Source: Phytoactinopolyspora mesophila (lineage in GTDB: Bacteria; Actinomycetota; Actinomycetes; Jiangellales; Jiangellaceae). From it: 64,000 nucleotides of DNA. The position numbers and the translations under genes are program-made. The DNA lies in assembly GCF_010122465.1 (NCBI RefSeq), contig NZ_WLZY01000005.1, forward strand, positions 366,901-430,900, written 5' to 3'. The notes beneath the pieces are model-generated. The model saw only the letters and a list, made by a program, of their open reading frames with translations, was not told where the DNA came from and searched no databases. This document shows, piece after piece, positions 42,066 through 51,292 of the stretch (its first letter is position 1; each line of letters begins with the position of its first letter).

Positions 42066-43280
42066 CTAGGCGATGGAGCCGTGCGGATCGAGCACGTACT
42101 TCTGCGCCGCTCCGCGGTCGAACTCCGCGTAGCCCTGTGCTGCCTGATCGAGCGGGAGGACGGTCGCGTTCACATTGCGCGCGATGTTCACCCGGTCATG
42201 CAGGATGGCCATCATCAGCTGCCGGTTGTACTTCATGACCGGGCACTGCCCGGTGGTGAAGGCCAGCGACTTCGCCCAGCCCAGACCGATCTGCAGGGAC
42301 AGGGACCCGTGCTTGGCGGCATCGTCAGCGGCCCCGGGGTCGCCTGTGACGTAAAGTCCGGGAATTCCGACGGCTCCACCCGCGCGAGTGACGTCCATGA
42401 CGGTGTTGAGAACGGTGGCCGGTCGTTCGGTTTCGGCCTGCTCGCCGTGTCCACGGGCCTCGAAGCCCACTGCGTCGACGGCGCAGTCGACTTCCCGGGT
42501 GCCCAGGATTTGCTCGATCTGGTCGGCTGGTTCGCCTCGGGAGACGTCGATCGTCTCGCAGCCGAAGCTGCGTGCCTGTGTCAGGCGCTCTTCTTGCAGG
42601 TCGGCGACGATGACCACGGCCGCGCCGAGGAGGAACGACGACGTAGCCGCCGCTAGGCCTACCGGTCCGGCGCCGGCGATGTACACGGTCGATCCGGGCC
42701 CTACGCCCGCGGTGACCGCGCCGTGGAAGCCGGTGGGGAAGATGTCGGAGAGCATCGCCAGGTCGACGATCTTCTCCATCGCACGGTCCCGATCCGGGAA
42801 CTTCAGCAGATTCCAGTCGGCATACGGGACCATGACGTACTCTGCCTGGCCACCGACCCAGCCGCCCATGTCCACGTAGCCATAGGCAGAACCCGGGCGG
42901 TCGGGGTTGACGTTCAGACAGATGCCGGTCTTGCGTTCCTTGCAGTTGCGACAACGCCCGCAGGCGATGTTGAACGGTACCGAGACGAGGTCACCGGTCT
43001 TGATGAACTCGACGTCGCGGCCGGTTTCGATCACCTCGCCGGTGATCTCGTGGCCGAGCGCGAGCCCTTCAGGGGCGGTGGTGCGGCCGCGGACCATGTG
43101 CTGGTCACTGCCACAGATGTTGGTAGCTATGACTTTGAGGACGGCGCCATGGGGTAGCTGGCGCCCGACGTTGTCCGGGTTGACACCCGGTCCGTCTTGG
43201 AGTTCAAAGGTCGGGTAGTCGATCTCTTCAACCTCGACGTGGCCCGGCCCCCGGTAGATGACAGCTCTGTTTCCAGGCAC
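42066..43280 (-). CDS. fdhA: Glutathione-independent formaldehyde dehydrogenase (zinc-dependent MDR)
   Basis: A 404-residue cytoplasmic enzyme of the medium-chain dehydrogenase family. Catalytic zinc ligands are Cys56 (NICGSDQHM) and His77-Glu78 (LGHEITG). Structural zinc cysteines are 107, 110, 113 and 121 (ACGRCRNCKERKTGIC). The NAD loop is YIAGAGPVGLAAA. The sequence follows the Pseudomonas putida-type formaldehyde dehydrogenase that keeps NAD tightly bound and can dismutate aldehydes. The GTG at 43280 has AAGGAG upstream. Monocistronic; role is aldehyde detoxification or C1 oxidation. Confidence 0.93.
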   Translation of the reverse strand: MPGNRAVIYRGPGHVEVEEIDYPTFELQDGPGVNPDNVGRQLPHGAVLKVIATNICGSDQHMVRGRTTAPEGLALGHEITGEVIETGRDVEFIKTGDLVSVPFNIACGRCRNCKERKTGICLNVNPDRPGSAYGYVDMGGWVGGQAEYVMVPYADWNLLKFPDRDRAMEKIVDLAMLSDIFPTGFHGAVTAGVGPGSTVYIAGAGPVGLAAATSSFLLGAAVVIVADLQEERLTQARSFGCETIDVSRGEPADQIEQILGTREVDCAVDAVGFEARGHGEQAETERPATVLNTVMDVTRAGGAVGIPGLYVTGDPGAADDAAKHGSLSLQIGLGWAKSLAFTTGQCPVMKYNRQLMMAILHDRVNIARNVNATVLPLDQAAQGYAEFDRGAAQKYVLDPHGSIA

Positions 43281-43564
43281 GACTGGTCTCCTTCCGGTCA
43301 AGCTGATGGGTGCCGGCGGCTCGCTGGGAGCCCGCGGGACGGCCGAGAGCACGGACAACGTGAACCCGGCCGTGCTGGGTACGCATGCATGGTCGGCGGG
43401 CACCACCCCCTCCTGCCCGGGTAACGGAGAGGTGCTTGGAATGCCTGTACCCACGAGTCTGGACCTGCCCGGCCGAGAAATCTATGGTGATGTGCGTTTT
43501 GATTCACACCGCCGCGCGGCACTAACGACTGGCTCTGGCGGGTGCCATCGGCTAGACAAGTGGA

Positions 43565-44791
43565 ATGAGCGCAGATCTTGAGCTACGTACAGCGACCGCC
43601 GCCGACGCCGAGGCCCGCGGCCGGCTGCTGGCAAGCACGTTTCTCGACGACTACGAGGAAGCGAGCTTTCGCCGCCACCAGATGGTGGATGAACTGGACC
43701 GTACCCACATCGTTGTCGATGGCTCCGAACAGGTCGCCACGGCCGGCGTGCTCTCACGTGATCTGAGCGTGCCCGGTGCGGTGACCCCCGCGGCGCATGT
43801 CACCGGCGTCGTCGTGGCACCCACCCATCGCCGTCGAGGTTTGCTGAGCCGGTTGATGGACGTCCAGCTGCGGGCGGTTCGTGAGCGCGGTACCGAGCCG
43901 ATCGCTGCGCTGTGGGCCAGCGAGGGGGCCATCTATGGGCGGTACGGCTACGGCATCGCATCGTGGCACGTGGACTACCGGATCCCTACGTCGGAGACCA
44001 CCTTGCCAGGCTCGACTCCTCCGGGCCGGTTGCGGGCCGTGACGCCGGCCGAGGCGCATCGTCAGGTCGCCGAGGTGTTCGATCGATTCCGGCGGCGCAC
44101 ACCCGGTGTCTCCGATCGGCGAGACCGGTGGTGGGAGTACCTGACCGCCGACCCCGAGACACGCCGCCGCGGGATGTCCGCGCTGCGCGGCGTCGTCTAC
44201 GAGGAGGACGGCGAGACGCTTGGCTATGCGTGGTGGCGCGCCAAGAGCCAGTGGAGCACCTCCGGACCGGACGGAGAGGTCGGGGTGAGCGAGGTTGTCG
44301 CGGAGAACACCGAGGCCTACGCCGCCTTGTGGCGTTTTCTGATGAACATCGACCTCACCCGCACGGTTACTTACCGGTTCGCCACCACGGACGAGCCGCT
44401 GGCATTTCTCGTCGACAATGCCAAACCGCTGGCCACAGGCGTCCGGCCTGGCTTGTGGGTGCGCGTCGTCGACGTGGCGGCCGCGCTTTCCACCCGGCGT
44501 TACGCCGCGCCGATCGATGCCGTGCTGGAAATCACCGACGCGCGGCTGCCTGAGAACGCTGGGCGCTGGCACCTGGTGGGCGACATGTCGTCGGCGAAAT
44601 GCTCGTCGACCGACATTATGCCGGACCTGACACTGGATGTCGGTGAACTCGGAGCGGCCTATCTGGGTGGTACCTCGCTTGCCTCACTGGCGGCGGCCGG
44701 GCTCGTCACGGAACATCAGCGCGGGGCGCTCTACGCGGCGTCGACAGCATTCGGCTGGCATCGGCAACCCGCGCCGATCGAAGTCTTCTAG
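43565..44791 (+). CDS. Eis-like GNAT acetyltransferase
   Basis: A 408-residue tripartite enzyme: an N-terminal GNAT domain with the acetyl-CoA loop (VTGVVVAPTHRRRGLLSRLM), a second degenerate GNAT domain, and a C-terminal sterol-carrier-like domain. It ends in a free aromatic carboxylate (PIEVF) as Eis proteins do, whose C-terminal Phe takes part in catalysis. The family acetylates amines in aminoglycosides, peptides and proteins. The 284-bp gap before it is shared with the divergent dehydrogenase gene and shows no clear operator. Confidence 0.9.
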   Translation: MSADLELRTATAADAEARGRLLASTFLDDYEEASFRRHQMVDELDRTHIVVDGSEQVATAGVLSRDLSVPGAVTPAAHVTGVVVAPTHRRRGLLSRLMDVQLRAVRERGTEPIAALWASEGAIYGRYGYGIASWHVDYRIPTSETTLPGSTPPGRLRAVTPAEAHRQVAEVFDRFRRRTPGVSDRRDRWWEYLTADPETRRRGMSALRGVVYEEDGETLGYAWWRAKSQWSTSGPDGEVGVSEVVAENTEAYAALWRFLMNIDLTRTVTYRFATTDEPLAFLVDNAKPLATGVRPGLWVRVVDVAAALSTRRYAAPIDAVLEITDARLPENAGRWHLVGDMSSAKCSSTDIMPDLTLDVGELGAAYLGGTSLASLAAAGLVTEHQRGALYAASTAFGWHRQPAPIEVF

Positions 44792-44818
44792 CCCGGCCGC
44801 CCCGCGGTCTTTTGGCCG

Positions 44819-44886
44819 ACTTCAATACGGCCAGGTGGCGCAGAACGGCAGACAAGGCCGCTAGACCCACCTGGCGGTATTGAAGT
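44819..44886. repeat. Long intergenic imperfect palindrome
   Basis: Two 20-base arms (44819-44838, starting ACTTCAATACGG; 44867-44886, ending GGTATTGAAGT) pair at 19 of 20 positions around a 28-base spacer. It lies between convergent Eis-like and NUDIX genes. It could be a terminator, but its length and single central mismatch resemble the REP-like unit at 34569. Confidence 0.65.
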
Positions 44887-45006
44887 GTCCCCGCCAGAGC
44901 CCTCGCGACGGTTTCACGGCATTCGCGGCCACAACCGCCCTCCACCTCACCCACACCAACCCGTGAAACAGCCACGAATCCGTGAACAGCCACTTGTCAT
45001 TCATGA

Positions 45007-45441
45007 TCATTGGAGGGGCAGGGTGAGGAAGCGCTGGACGGTGCCGTGGTCAAGCTCGTGCGTCAGCAATTGGATCGCGTCGTGTGGAGACAGCCAGCGC
45101 ACCGCGTCCACTTCGCGGTGCGGGGTGAAAGTGCCGCCGACGGCCCGCATCGCCCAGAATCGCACCACCTTGGGGCGGCGGAAACGGTCCGCTTTGGAGC
45201 CGTGTTCGACGTACTCGACTTGATCGACGAACGGGCCGAGCTCGACCTCCAGGCCGGTCTCTTCGCGCACTTCCCGCGCAGCCGCTTCTTCCCACGTTTC
45301 ACCAGGGTCGAGTTTGCCCTTGGGGAGCGACCAGTCGTCGTACTTGGGCCGATGGACGACGATGATCTCGACATCGGCACCCTTGGATCGCCAGACGACG
45401 CCGCCTGCCGCACGTACGGGATCGTCTTTCGGTCTGCTCAT
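45007..45441 (-). CDS. NUDIX hydrolase (MutT1-like)
   Basis: A 144-residue cytoplasmic hydrolase. The NUDIX box is complete at residues 42-64 ([17 protein letters not shown], then REETGL). The [21 protein letters not shown] context matches actinobacterial MutT1 N-terminal domains, which clean 8-oxo-dGTP or hydrolyse dinucleoside polyphosphates. MutT1 of mycobacteria has an added histidine-phosphatase domain that is missing here. Confidence 0.92.
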   Translation of the reverse strand: MSRPKDDPVRAAGGVVWRSKGADVEIIVVHRPKYDDWSLPKGKLDPGETWEEAAAREVREETGLEVELGPFVDQVEYVEHGSKADRFRRPKVVRFWAMRAVGGTFTPHREVDAVRWLSPHDAIQLLTHELDHGTVQRFLTLPLQ

Positions 45442-45589
45442 CTCGCCTGCCTCGCCACGTCCACATCATCCATCACGACGAAGCGTTGTTCCCGACCGGA
45501 ACCCGGGCACGCCTCGCGCTTCGCGCTGGCAGTGATCATCGTGCGGGCTGGTTGCCACCCGCACGGCATCAGCTGGATACCCTCAAAGG

Positions 45590-46393
45590 GTGGTGACACC
45601 AGCGACTGGTCCGGAATCCGGCGTGCCGGTTCAGACCCAGCCGGACGGCAGGTCCCGGCGCCGGCTCGGTGTCGAAGTATGGATCGTCCTTGGTCTTTCG
45701 CTCGGGCAGTCCGGCGTGTACGCGCTGGTGCGGCTCATCGAGCGGTTGACCCGAGAAGAGCGGCTGTCGGAACAGCGTGTGACGATGAACCGCTCACGGA
45801 GTGAGCGTGAGTACTTCGATCTGACGTTTCAGCTGCTCAACATTGGCTTCGCATTAATACCGGTGGCCCTGGCGCTCTTCCTCCTCTCTACGCCGGGGCA
45901 GTCGGTGCTGCGCCGGATCGGGCTGGACTTCAGCCGACCTTGGCGTGATCTGGCCATCGGCGCCGGGCTGGCGGTGATCATCGGCGTACCCGGCCTGGGC
46001 GTATACGCGGTGGGTGTCGCCTTTGACTGGAACGTTTCCATCTCCGCCAGTGGGTTGCAGGATTACTGGTGGTCGGTGCCCATATTGATCCTCAGGGCGC
46101 TGATGAATGCGCTTCTCGAGGAGGTCATCGCCGTTGGTTACCTGATGACACGGCTCCGGCAGCTCGGCTGGCACGTCTACGCCGCCATCGCGGCCAGTTC
46201 GGTGCTCCGCGGTTCTTACCATCTGTATCAGGGCTACGGGATGGCGTTGGGCAACATGGCGATGGGCGCGGTGTTCGCGTGGTGGTACCACCGGACCGGA
46301 AGAGTGATGCCTCTGGTGATCGCCCATACGATCCTCGACATCGTGTCCTTCGTCGGCTACTTCCTGTTCAGAGACACTCTCGATCTCCCCTGA
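45590..46393 (+). CDS. CPBP-family intramembrane metalloprotease
   Basis: A 267-residue membrane protein with about seven helices. The Abi/CPBP motifs are present: Glu177-Glu178 (LLEEVIAVGYL), His211 (RGSYHLYQG) and His246 (AHTILDIVSF). The family includes Rce1-type prenyl-protein and bacteriocin-immunity proteases. The GTG at 45590 is followed by a second GTG; the ribosome-binding site overlaps it. No CAAX or bacteriocin partner lies nearby. Confidence 0.88.
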   Translation: MVTPATGPESGVPVQTQPDGRSRRRLGVEVWIVLGLSLGQSGVYALVRLIERLTREERLSEQRVTMNRSRSEREYFDLTFQLLNIGFALIPVALALFLLSTPGQSVLRRIGLDFSRPWRDLAIGAGLAVIIGVPGLGVYAVGVAFDWNVSISASGLQDYWWSVPILILRALMNALLEEVIAVGYLMTRLRQLGWHVYAAIAASSVLRGSYHLYQGYGMALGNMAMGAVFAWWYHRTGRVMPLVIAHTILDIVSFVGYFLFRDTLDLP

Positions 46394-46421
46394 CGACGCG
46401 CTGGCGGTAACTGACAGCAGA

Positions 46422-47981
46422 TCACGACATGCCGTGCGGTGAGGTTCGGTCATCCGCCGTCGCGTAGCCGAACGGCAACGGCGCATCGATAGCCGTCTCG
46501 GTCCAGACCGACTTCGCCCGGCTGTATTCCAGGAGGCCGTCGAGGCCGCTGGAGCGGCCATAGCCGCTGTCTTTGAACCCGCCGAACGGTGACATCACGC
46601 TGATGGTCTTGTAGCTGTTGATCCACACGGTGCCCGCCTGCAGAGCGGCGGCAACGCGGTGGGCTCGTCCGACGTCGCCGGTCCACACCGCTCCTGCGAG
46701 CCCGAAATCCGAATCGTTGGCGACGGCCACGGCCTCGTCCTCGTCCTCGAACGGGATGGCGATCACCACTGGCCCGAACACCTCTTCGCGGGCGATGCGC
46801 ATCTGGTTGGTGCCACCCAGCACCGTGGGGGCGAAGTAGAAGCCGCCGCGCAACGCAGCGTCGTGATGACCGGCCGTCCCCCCGGCCACGACATCGGCGT
46901 CAGCGCCGAGCGCGGCGTTCACGAGTTCGCTGACGCGCCCCGCCTGGGCCCGGTTCTGTAGTGGTCCAACCTGAGTCGTGTCGGCCAGGGGATGCCCGAG
47001 CGTGATGCCGCGGGCGAGAGCGGCCAACCGGGTGACCACGTCGTCGAAGACGCTGCGCTGGACCAGGAGCCTCGAGCCAGCCACACAGCTTTGCCCGGCG
47101 CCGGAGAAGATCGCCGCGGCGGCTCCACCTACGGCCCGGTCGAGATCGGCGTCGGCGAAGACGATGTTCGCTGATTTGCCGCCGAGTTCCAGCACACACG
47201 GCGTGAGCCGGTCTGCGGCCTGAGTGGCGATACGCCGGCCGGTCTCCGGGGAGCCGACGAACACCACCTTCGCGACGTCGGTATGGCCGACGAGGGCGCT
47301 GCCCGCGGTGTGGCCGAGGCCGGCCAGGACGCTGATGGTGCCCGGCGGCAGGCCGGCGTCGAGCGCCAGCTTCGCCAGGACAACGGACGTGAGCGGGGTG
47401 AGCTCGGACGGCTTGAGCACCATCGCGTTGCCGGCCGCCAGCGCGGGCGCCAGCTGCCAGCCCGCGGTGAAGATCGGCGCGTTCCACGGGGTGACCGCCG
47501 CGACCACCCCGTATGGAGCACGCATGGTGTAGTTCAAGTGCGACGTCGGCACCGGGATGACTTCACCATGCTGTTTGTCCGCCCAGCCGCCGTAGTACTC
47601 GAACATCTCCGCGACCTTGGACACTTCGGCGGCGGCGTCGCGTAGTGGTTTGCCGGCGACGACGGACTCGAGCTGCGAGAGCGGTCCAGTGGCCGTGCGG
47701 ACCTGCTGGCCCAGCCCCCACAACAGGCGTCCGCGTTCTGACGCGGTGAGCCGTTGCCAGGCACGGGCGCCGTCGATACATGCGTGCACCGCGTCGACAG
47801 CGGCGGATTCCCCGCCGTCGGCATAGGAGAGCAGCGGTTGCCCCGTGGCGGGGTCTTCGAGGCCGATAACCTCCCCGGCACCGTTGAGCAAACCGTCGCC
47901 GACGAAACTCGCGATTGGGGCTCCGCGGCCGAACCAGCCCTCCCAGAGCTCGCGGACGAGAGCGGGCGAATCGACGGTCAT
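46422..47981 (-). CDS. NAD(P)-dependent aldehyde dehydrogenase
   Basis: A 519-residue soluble enzyme. The nucleophile is Cys299 (GAGQSCVAGSR) and the general base Glu265 (LELGGKSANIVF). VTPWNAPIF and VVFVGSPETGR belong to the Rossmann region. It ends the operon with a beta-hydroxyacid dehydrogenase and two membrane proteins, and its ATG overlaps the stop of the preceding gene (ATGA). It probably oxidises an aldehyde or semialdehyde produced in the same pathway. Confidence 0.93.
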   Translation of the reverse strand: MTVDSPALVRELWEGWFGRGAPIASFVGDGLLNGAGEVIGLEDPATGQPLLSYADGGESAAVDAVHACIDGARAWQRLTASERGRLLWGLGQQVRTATGPLSQLESVVAGKPLRDAAAEVSKVAEMFEYYGGWADKQHGEVIPVPTSHLNYTMRAPYGVVAAVTPWNAPIFTAGWQLAPALAAGNAMVLKPSELTPLTSVVLAKLALDAGLPPGTISVLAGLGHTAGSALVGHTDVAKVVFVGSPETGRRIATQAADRLTPCVLELGGKSANIVFADADLDRAVGGAAAAIFSGAGQSCVAGSRLLVQRSVFDDVVTRLAALARGITLGHPLADTTQVGPLQNRAQAGRVSELVNAALGADADVVAGGTAGHHDAALRGGFYFAPTVLGGTNQMRIAREEVFGPVVIAIPFEDEDEAVAVANDSDFGLAGAVWTGDVGRAHRVAAALQAGTVWINSYKTISVMSPFGGFKDSGYGRSSGLDGLLEYSRAKSVWTETAIDAPLPFGYATADDRTSPHGMS

Positions 47982-48832
47982 GATTGGGCCATCCGGTTGA
48001 AGTCTTCTCCCGCTCCGAGGTGGTCACGGGTGTCTTGCCAGGCTCGGGTGACGGCATTGGCCAGCGGGACGTCGGCGCCGATTGCGTGGGCCGTACTGGT
48101 GGCCAGAGCCACATCGCGTGCCATCAGCCCGAGCGTGAAGCCGGAGTCGAAGGTCTCCGGAAGTACCCAGCGGGGCAAGTTGATCTCGGTGACGGCGCTT
48201 CGCCCGGATGCTCCGTTCACCGCATTCAGCAACCGCTCCGGGTCGAGGCCGGCGGCGTTCGCGAGCCGGAGCGCCTCGCCCGCGATCTGCAGGTGTGTGG
48301 CGCACAACAGGTTGTTGATCAGTTTGGCGACGTTTCCGGCTCCGGGGCCGCCGACGTGGGCCACTCGCCGGGCAATGGTGTCCAGCACCGGCTTGGCTTC
48401 AGCGACGGCGTCGTCGGCACCACCGAGAAAGACGGTCAGGGATCCTTCGCGGGCTCCCGACCCGCCGCCGCTGACCGGTGCGTCGATCAGGCTGTGTCCG
48501 TGGTCGGCCAGCGTCGCGGCGAGGGCACGGGTGGACAGAGGGTTACTGGTAGACGTGTCGATGACCAGCCGGTGACCGACCCCGGCGGCCACGAGGCCGG
48601 CGGGACCGGTCAACACCTGCTCGACTTGAGGGGTTCCCGGGAGCGAGAGCACGAGCACCTGGGCTTCGCGGACCGCCGTGGCGGTGTCGACGACCGGTAG
48701 CTCGCTGCCCACCCGAGTTGCCGCGTCGGGCGACGGATCGACGCCGACGACATTCCATCCCGCTCGAGTCAGGGTGTGCGCGATCCCGGCGCCCATGGTG
48801 CCGAGGCCGAACACGGCTACCGTGCCTTGCAT
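47978..48832 (-). CDS. 3-hydroxyisobutyrate dehydrogenase-like NAD(P) oxidoreductase
   Basis: A 284-residue beta-hydroxyacid dehydrogenase. The cofactor loop is VFGLGTMGAGIAHTL, the substrate motif DAPVSGGGSGAREGSL, and the catalytic Lys lies in AGNVAKLINNLL. The product may be tartronate semialdehyde, methylmalonate semialdehyde or a related semialdehyde, which the downstream aldehyde dehydrogenase would oxidise. The ATG at 48832 has AAGGAG upstream; the frame is open further but lacks a start site. Confidence 0.92.
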   Translation of the reverse strand: MQGTVAVFGLGTMGAGIAHTLTRAGWNVVGVDPSPDAATRVGSELPVVDTATAVREAQVLVLSLPGTPQVEQVLTGPAGLVAAGVGHRLVIDTSTSNPLSTRALAATLADHGHSLIDAPVSGGGSGAREGSLTVFLGGADDAVAEAKPVLDTIARRVAHVGGPGAGNVAKLINNLLCATHLQIAGEALRLANAAGLDPERLLNAVNGASGRSAVTEINLPRWVLPETFDSGFTLGLMARDVALATSTAHAIGADVPLANAVTRAWQDTRDHLGAGEDFNRMAQS

Positions 48833-48881
48833 GACGATGATGCTCCTTGCGAGTGAGTTCCGTTGGTGAAGCGTGGGACGA

Positions 48882-49376
48882 TCAGCCGGTGATGCGCAGG
48901 ACGACGTCGGCGATGACAGCCGAGCCCAGGTAGGTGCCAGCCAGGACGAATACAGCCACCAGGAGCAGCTTCCATCCGGACTTCTTGACGACATCGATCT
49001 CCCGGCGGCTGACCGCCAGGCCCGCGTAGGCCAGGCAGGGCACGCTCAGGGCCAGGAAGTCGATCTCGGCGACGAGGTTCAGCACGGCTTGGTCCCACGG
49101 TGTGAACGGCAGTGTCGCGGCAATTCCGAGCAGCGAGATCCAGGCGACGCTGGGCAGGTAGAACGGCACGAATCGAGCGAGAAACAGCCCGCCGGCACAG
49201 AGGGCGTAGAGCCCGGCCATCCCGCCGAGTGCCTCCCATGGGGTCAGCTCGGTCGCGATCAGTTGCAGGGCCCAGCCGAGAATGCTGACCAGGGCAAGAT
49301 CACGCAGTGTCGGGAGCACATCGATCTTCTCCCGGGAGATCCGAGTGGGGTTCACGGCAGCGTTGTCGGCGCTCAT
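48882..49376 (-). CDS. Small membrane protein paired with DUF3100
   Basis: A 164-residue protein with four to five hydrophobic segments (LALVSILGWALQLIATEL ... FLARFVPFYLPSVAWISLLGIAATL ... KLLLVAVFVLAGTYLGSAVIADVVL). Function not recognised. It starts two bases past the stop of the DUF3100 gene, so the two are translationally coupled and probably form one complex. A gap of 49 bases follows before the dehydrogenase gene. It may be a small subunit of a transporter for the acid metabolised by the operon. Confidence 0.75.
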   Translation of the reverse strand: MSADNAAVNPTRISREKIDVLPTLRDLALVSILGWALQLIATELTPWEALGGMAGLYALCAGGLFLARFVPFYLPSVAWISLLGIAATLPFTPWDQAVLNLVAEIDFLALSVPCLAYAGLAVSRREIDVVKKSGWKLLLVAVFVLAGTYLGSAVIADVVLRITG

Positions 49377-49378
49377 GG

Positions 49379-50200
49379 TCAGCCGTCCTTTCCAGCGACG
49401 GCCGCATCGGGCCGCGCCTTGTTATACAGCCGCTCCACGAGAGGCAGAGCGACGAACAGGCTGATGTACATGCCGGTGGCGTAGGTGAGCAGGTTGCTCG
49501 CACCGGCAAGGGCGAGAATCGTGTCGCCCATCTCGGGTAGTGACTCGCTGAGCGCGCCGGTGCACGAGGCCATCATCGAGCCGCTGCCGACCCCGCATGC
49601 CATGGCCAGCGCTTCCGGCTGGAACACGTCGAGCGACGCCAGCAGGGATGCCATGACGGCGAAGATGAGCGTGCCGAAGAGGGTCCCGACGACGTACACG
49701 CCCATGACACCGGTGCCCTCGGGGCTTTTGAGCCCGTAGCGATCCGCGACGATCGCGATGTTCGGTTCGCGCGCCACCGAGAATGTCGCGCCGATCGATT
49801 CGCGGCCCATCTTCAGCAACCACACGGCGATGGGAAAGGCCAGTGCCACGGTGCCGAGGTTGCCCAGCTCCTGAAGGAGCAGCGCCGGCCCGGCCTCGAT
49901 GATCTCCTCGATCGCCGGACCGATGGTAGTGCCGAACTTGGCGATGAAGGGCATGATCGCGATGACGATGATGGGCGATGCCGCCTGCACCTCGCGCTGC
50001 CGGATGATCGCCGAAGCGCGACTGATCACGTTGGGGTTGAGCAGCACACCGAGAAGGAACGCGTACAGCAGTGGCAAGAGCAGGATCGCTCCGGTGCCCA
50101 GCGGAATCTGCTGGACACCGATGAACTGCGCGGCGATCACGATGACGAGCACGGCAACATGCAGCCGCCACATACTCACGGCGGAACGAACCGTGCGCAT
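49379..50200 (-). CDS. DUF3100 membrane protein, putative transporter
   Basis: A 273-residue protein with eight or more membrane helices. The start (WRLHVAVLVIVIAAQFIGVQQIPLG) and the GTGAILLLPLLYAFLLGVLLNP and GVGSGSMMASCTGALSESLPEMGD stretches are typical of DUF3100. The family is uncharacterised. The Gly/Ser-rich re-entrant-like segment (GVGSGSMMASCTGA) resembles those of secondary transporters. The ATG at 50200 follows GGGAGG. Genomic partners in this window (dehydrogenases, LysR) suggest uptake or export of a small organic acid. Confidence 0.85.
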   Translation of the reverse strand: MRTVRSAVSMWRLHVAVLVIVIAAQFIGVQQIPLGTGAILLLPLLYAFLLGVLLNPNVISRASAIIRQREVQAASPIIVIAIMPFIAKFGTTIGPAIEEIIEAGPALLLQELGNLGTVALAFPIAVWLLKMGRESIGATFSVAREPNIAIVADRYGLKSPEGTGVMGVYVVGTLFGTLIFAVMASLLASLDVFQPEALAMACGVGSGSMMASCTGALSESLPEMGDTILALAGASNLLTYATGMYISLFVALPLVERLYNKARPDAAVAGKDG

Positions 50201-50270
50201 GGTGGCCTCCCTGGTTGGTTTCGGTAGCCGAACTGTTGTGGCAGGGACGCTACGCACGGCCAACACGTTG

Positions 50271-50288
50271 CACAAGGAGTCAATTGTG
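50271..50288. promoter_or_regulatory. Candidate LysR operator before DUF3100
   Basis: CACAA-N8-TTGTG is a perfect 5-bp-arm repeat straddling the LysR stop and lying 71 bases upstream of the DUF3100 start. The length fits LysR-type sites. Confidence 0.35.
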
Positions 50289-51230
50289 TGACCGGGGTGT
50301 TGCTTGATCAGCAACACCCGGGCTCTGATCCGCCAGCGAGTCGAGCTGATGTGCGCAGTGGTCGAGAAGCTGCCGTGTGATGTACGACGGCGTACGACCA
50401 CGGCGCACCAGCAGTTGGGCGTGGACGTGGTCGTGGTCGTTCGTCGTCAGCGGGATGGCGCGGAGGAGGCCGCCGGCCAGTTGCTGTCCGACGGCGACGC
50501 GGGGAAGCAAGGTGATGCCGAGGCCGGAGAGAACGAAGTCCACAACCGCCTGGATCGAGCTGCTGACCATCCGGATGTCGAGCGAGACGCCATACATCCG
50601 CTGGATCTGATCGGTCAGCGTCCGGATTCCGAATCGCGCCGGCAGGACGGTGGCGGCTTGTCCGGCGAGTTCGCTCGGATCGATCCGCTGGTGATCCGCC
50701 AGGGGGTGGGCACGGGCGCAGATGACATGCAGGGGTTGCGGCGCCTGTTTGACAGCGGTCAGATCGGGGTGCGGTTTGGCGTGCAAGGCGAGCGCCAGAT
50801 CTACGTCGTCGGCGAGTAGCAAATCACAGATCTCATCGGTACCGCCGGTGGTCAGTTCGACGGAGACACCAGGGTGCACCCCGAGAAAGGGAATCAGGCC
50901 ACGTGTCATCAGATCGTCGACGAACCCTTCACCGGCGGCCAGCCGGACCCGCCCGCGACGCAGCCCGCGTAGGTCGTCAAGATTCTCGTGCAGGAGGTCT
51001 TCGAGGTGAGCCCGGTCGTTGGCGAACCGGGCCAGCAGGTCGCCGGCCTCGGTCGGCCGGATGCCGCGGGCACTACGCTCCAGCAGCGGAATACCGAGAC
51101 GGCGCTCGAGCTCGGCGATCTTCCGGCTGACCGCCGACGGCGCCAGGCCGAGTTGACGGGCAGCGGCACGGATCGAGCCCGTGGCATAGACGGCCCGGTA
51201 GTACTGCAGCGTCCGGTCGTCGGGAGCCAT
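50280..51230 (-). CDS. LysR-family regulator
   Basis: A 316-residue regulator. The helix-turn-helix is in residues 5-64 (YRAVYATGSIRAAARQLGLAPSAVSRKIAELERRLG), and the ligand-binding domain follows. The ATG at 51230 gives the usual seven residues before the domain; the ATG at 51242 is an alternative, and neither has a clear ribosome-binding site. It lies 79 bases upstream of DUF3100 on the same strand and probably controls that operon. Confidence 0.92.
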   Translation of the reverse strand: MAPDDRTLQYYRAVYATGSIRAAARQLGLAPSAVSRKIAELERRLGIPLLERSARGIRPTEAGDLLARFANDRAHLEDLLHENLDDLRGLRRGRVRLAAGEGFVDDLMTRGLIPFLGVHPGVSVELTTGGTDEICDLLLADDVDLALALHAKPHPDLTAVKQAPQPLHVICARAHPLADHQRIDPSELAGQAATVLPARFGIRTLTDQIQRMYGVSLDIRMVSSSIQAVVDFVLSGLGITLLPRVAVGQQLAGGLLRAIPLTTNDHDHVHAQLLVRRGRTPSYITRQLLDHCAHQLDSLADQSPGVADQATPRSHN

Positions 51231-51292
51231 ACGTCGCAGCATAGGGGTTGTCGTGTGGCTATCCCGCGGATTCGGGTCCACCTGGCTGGCCC

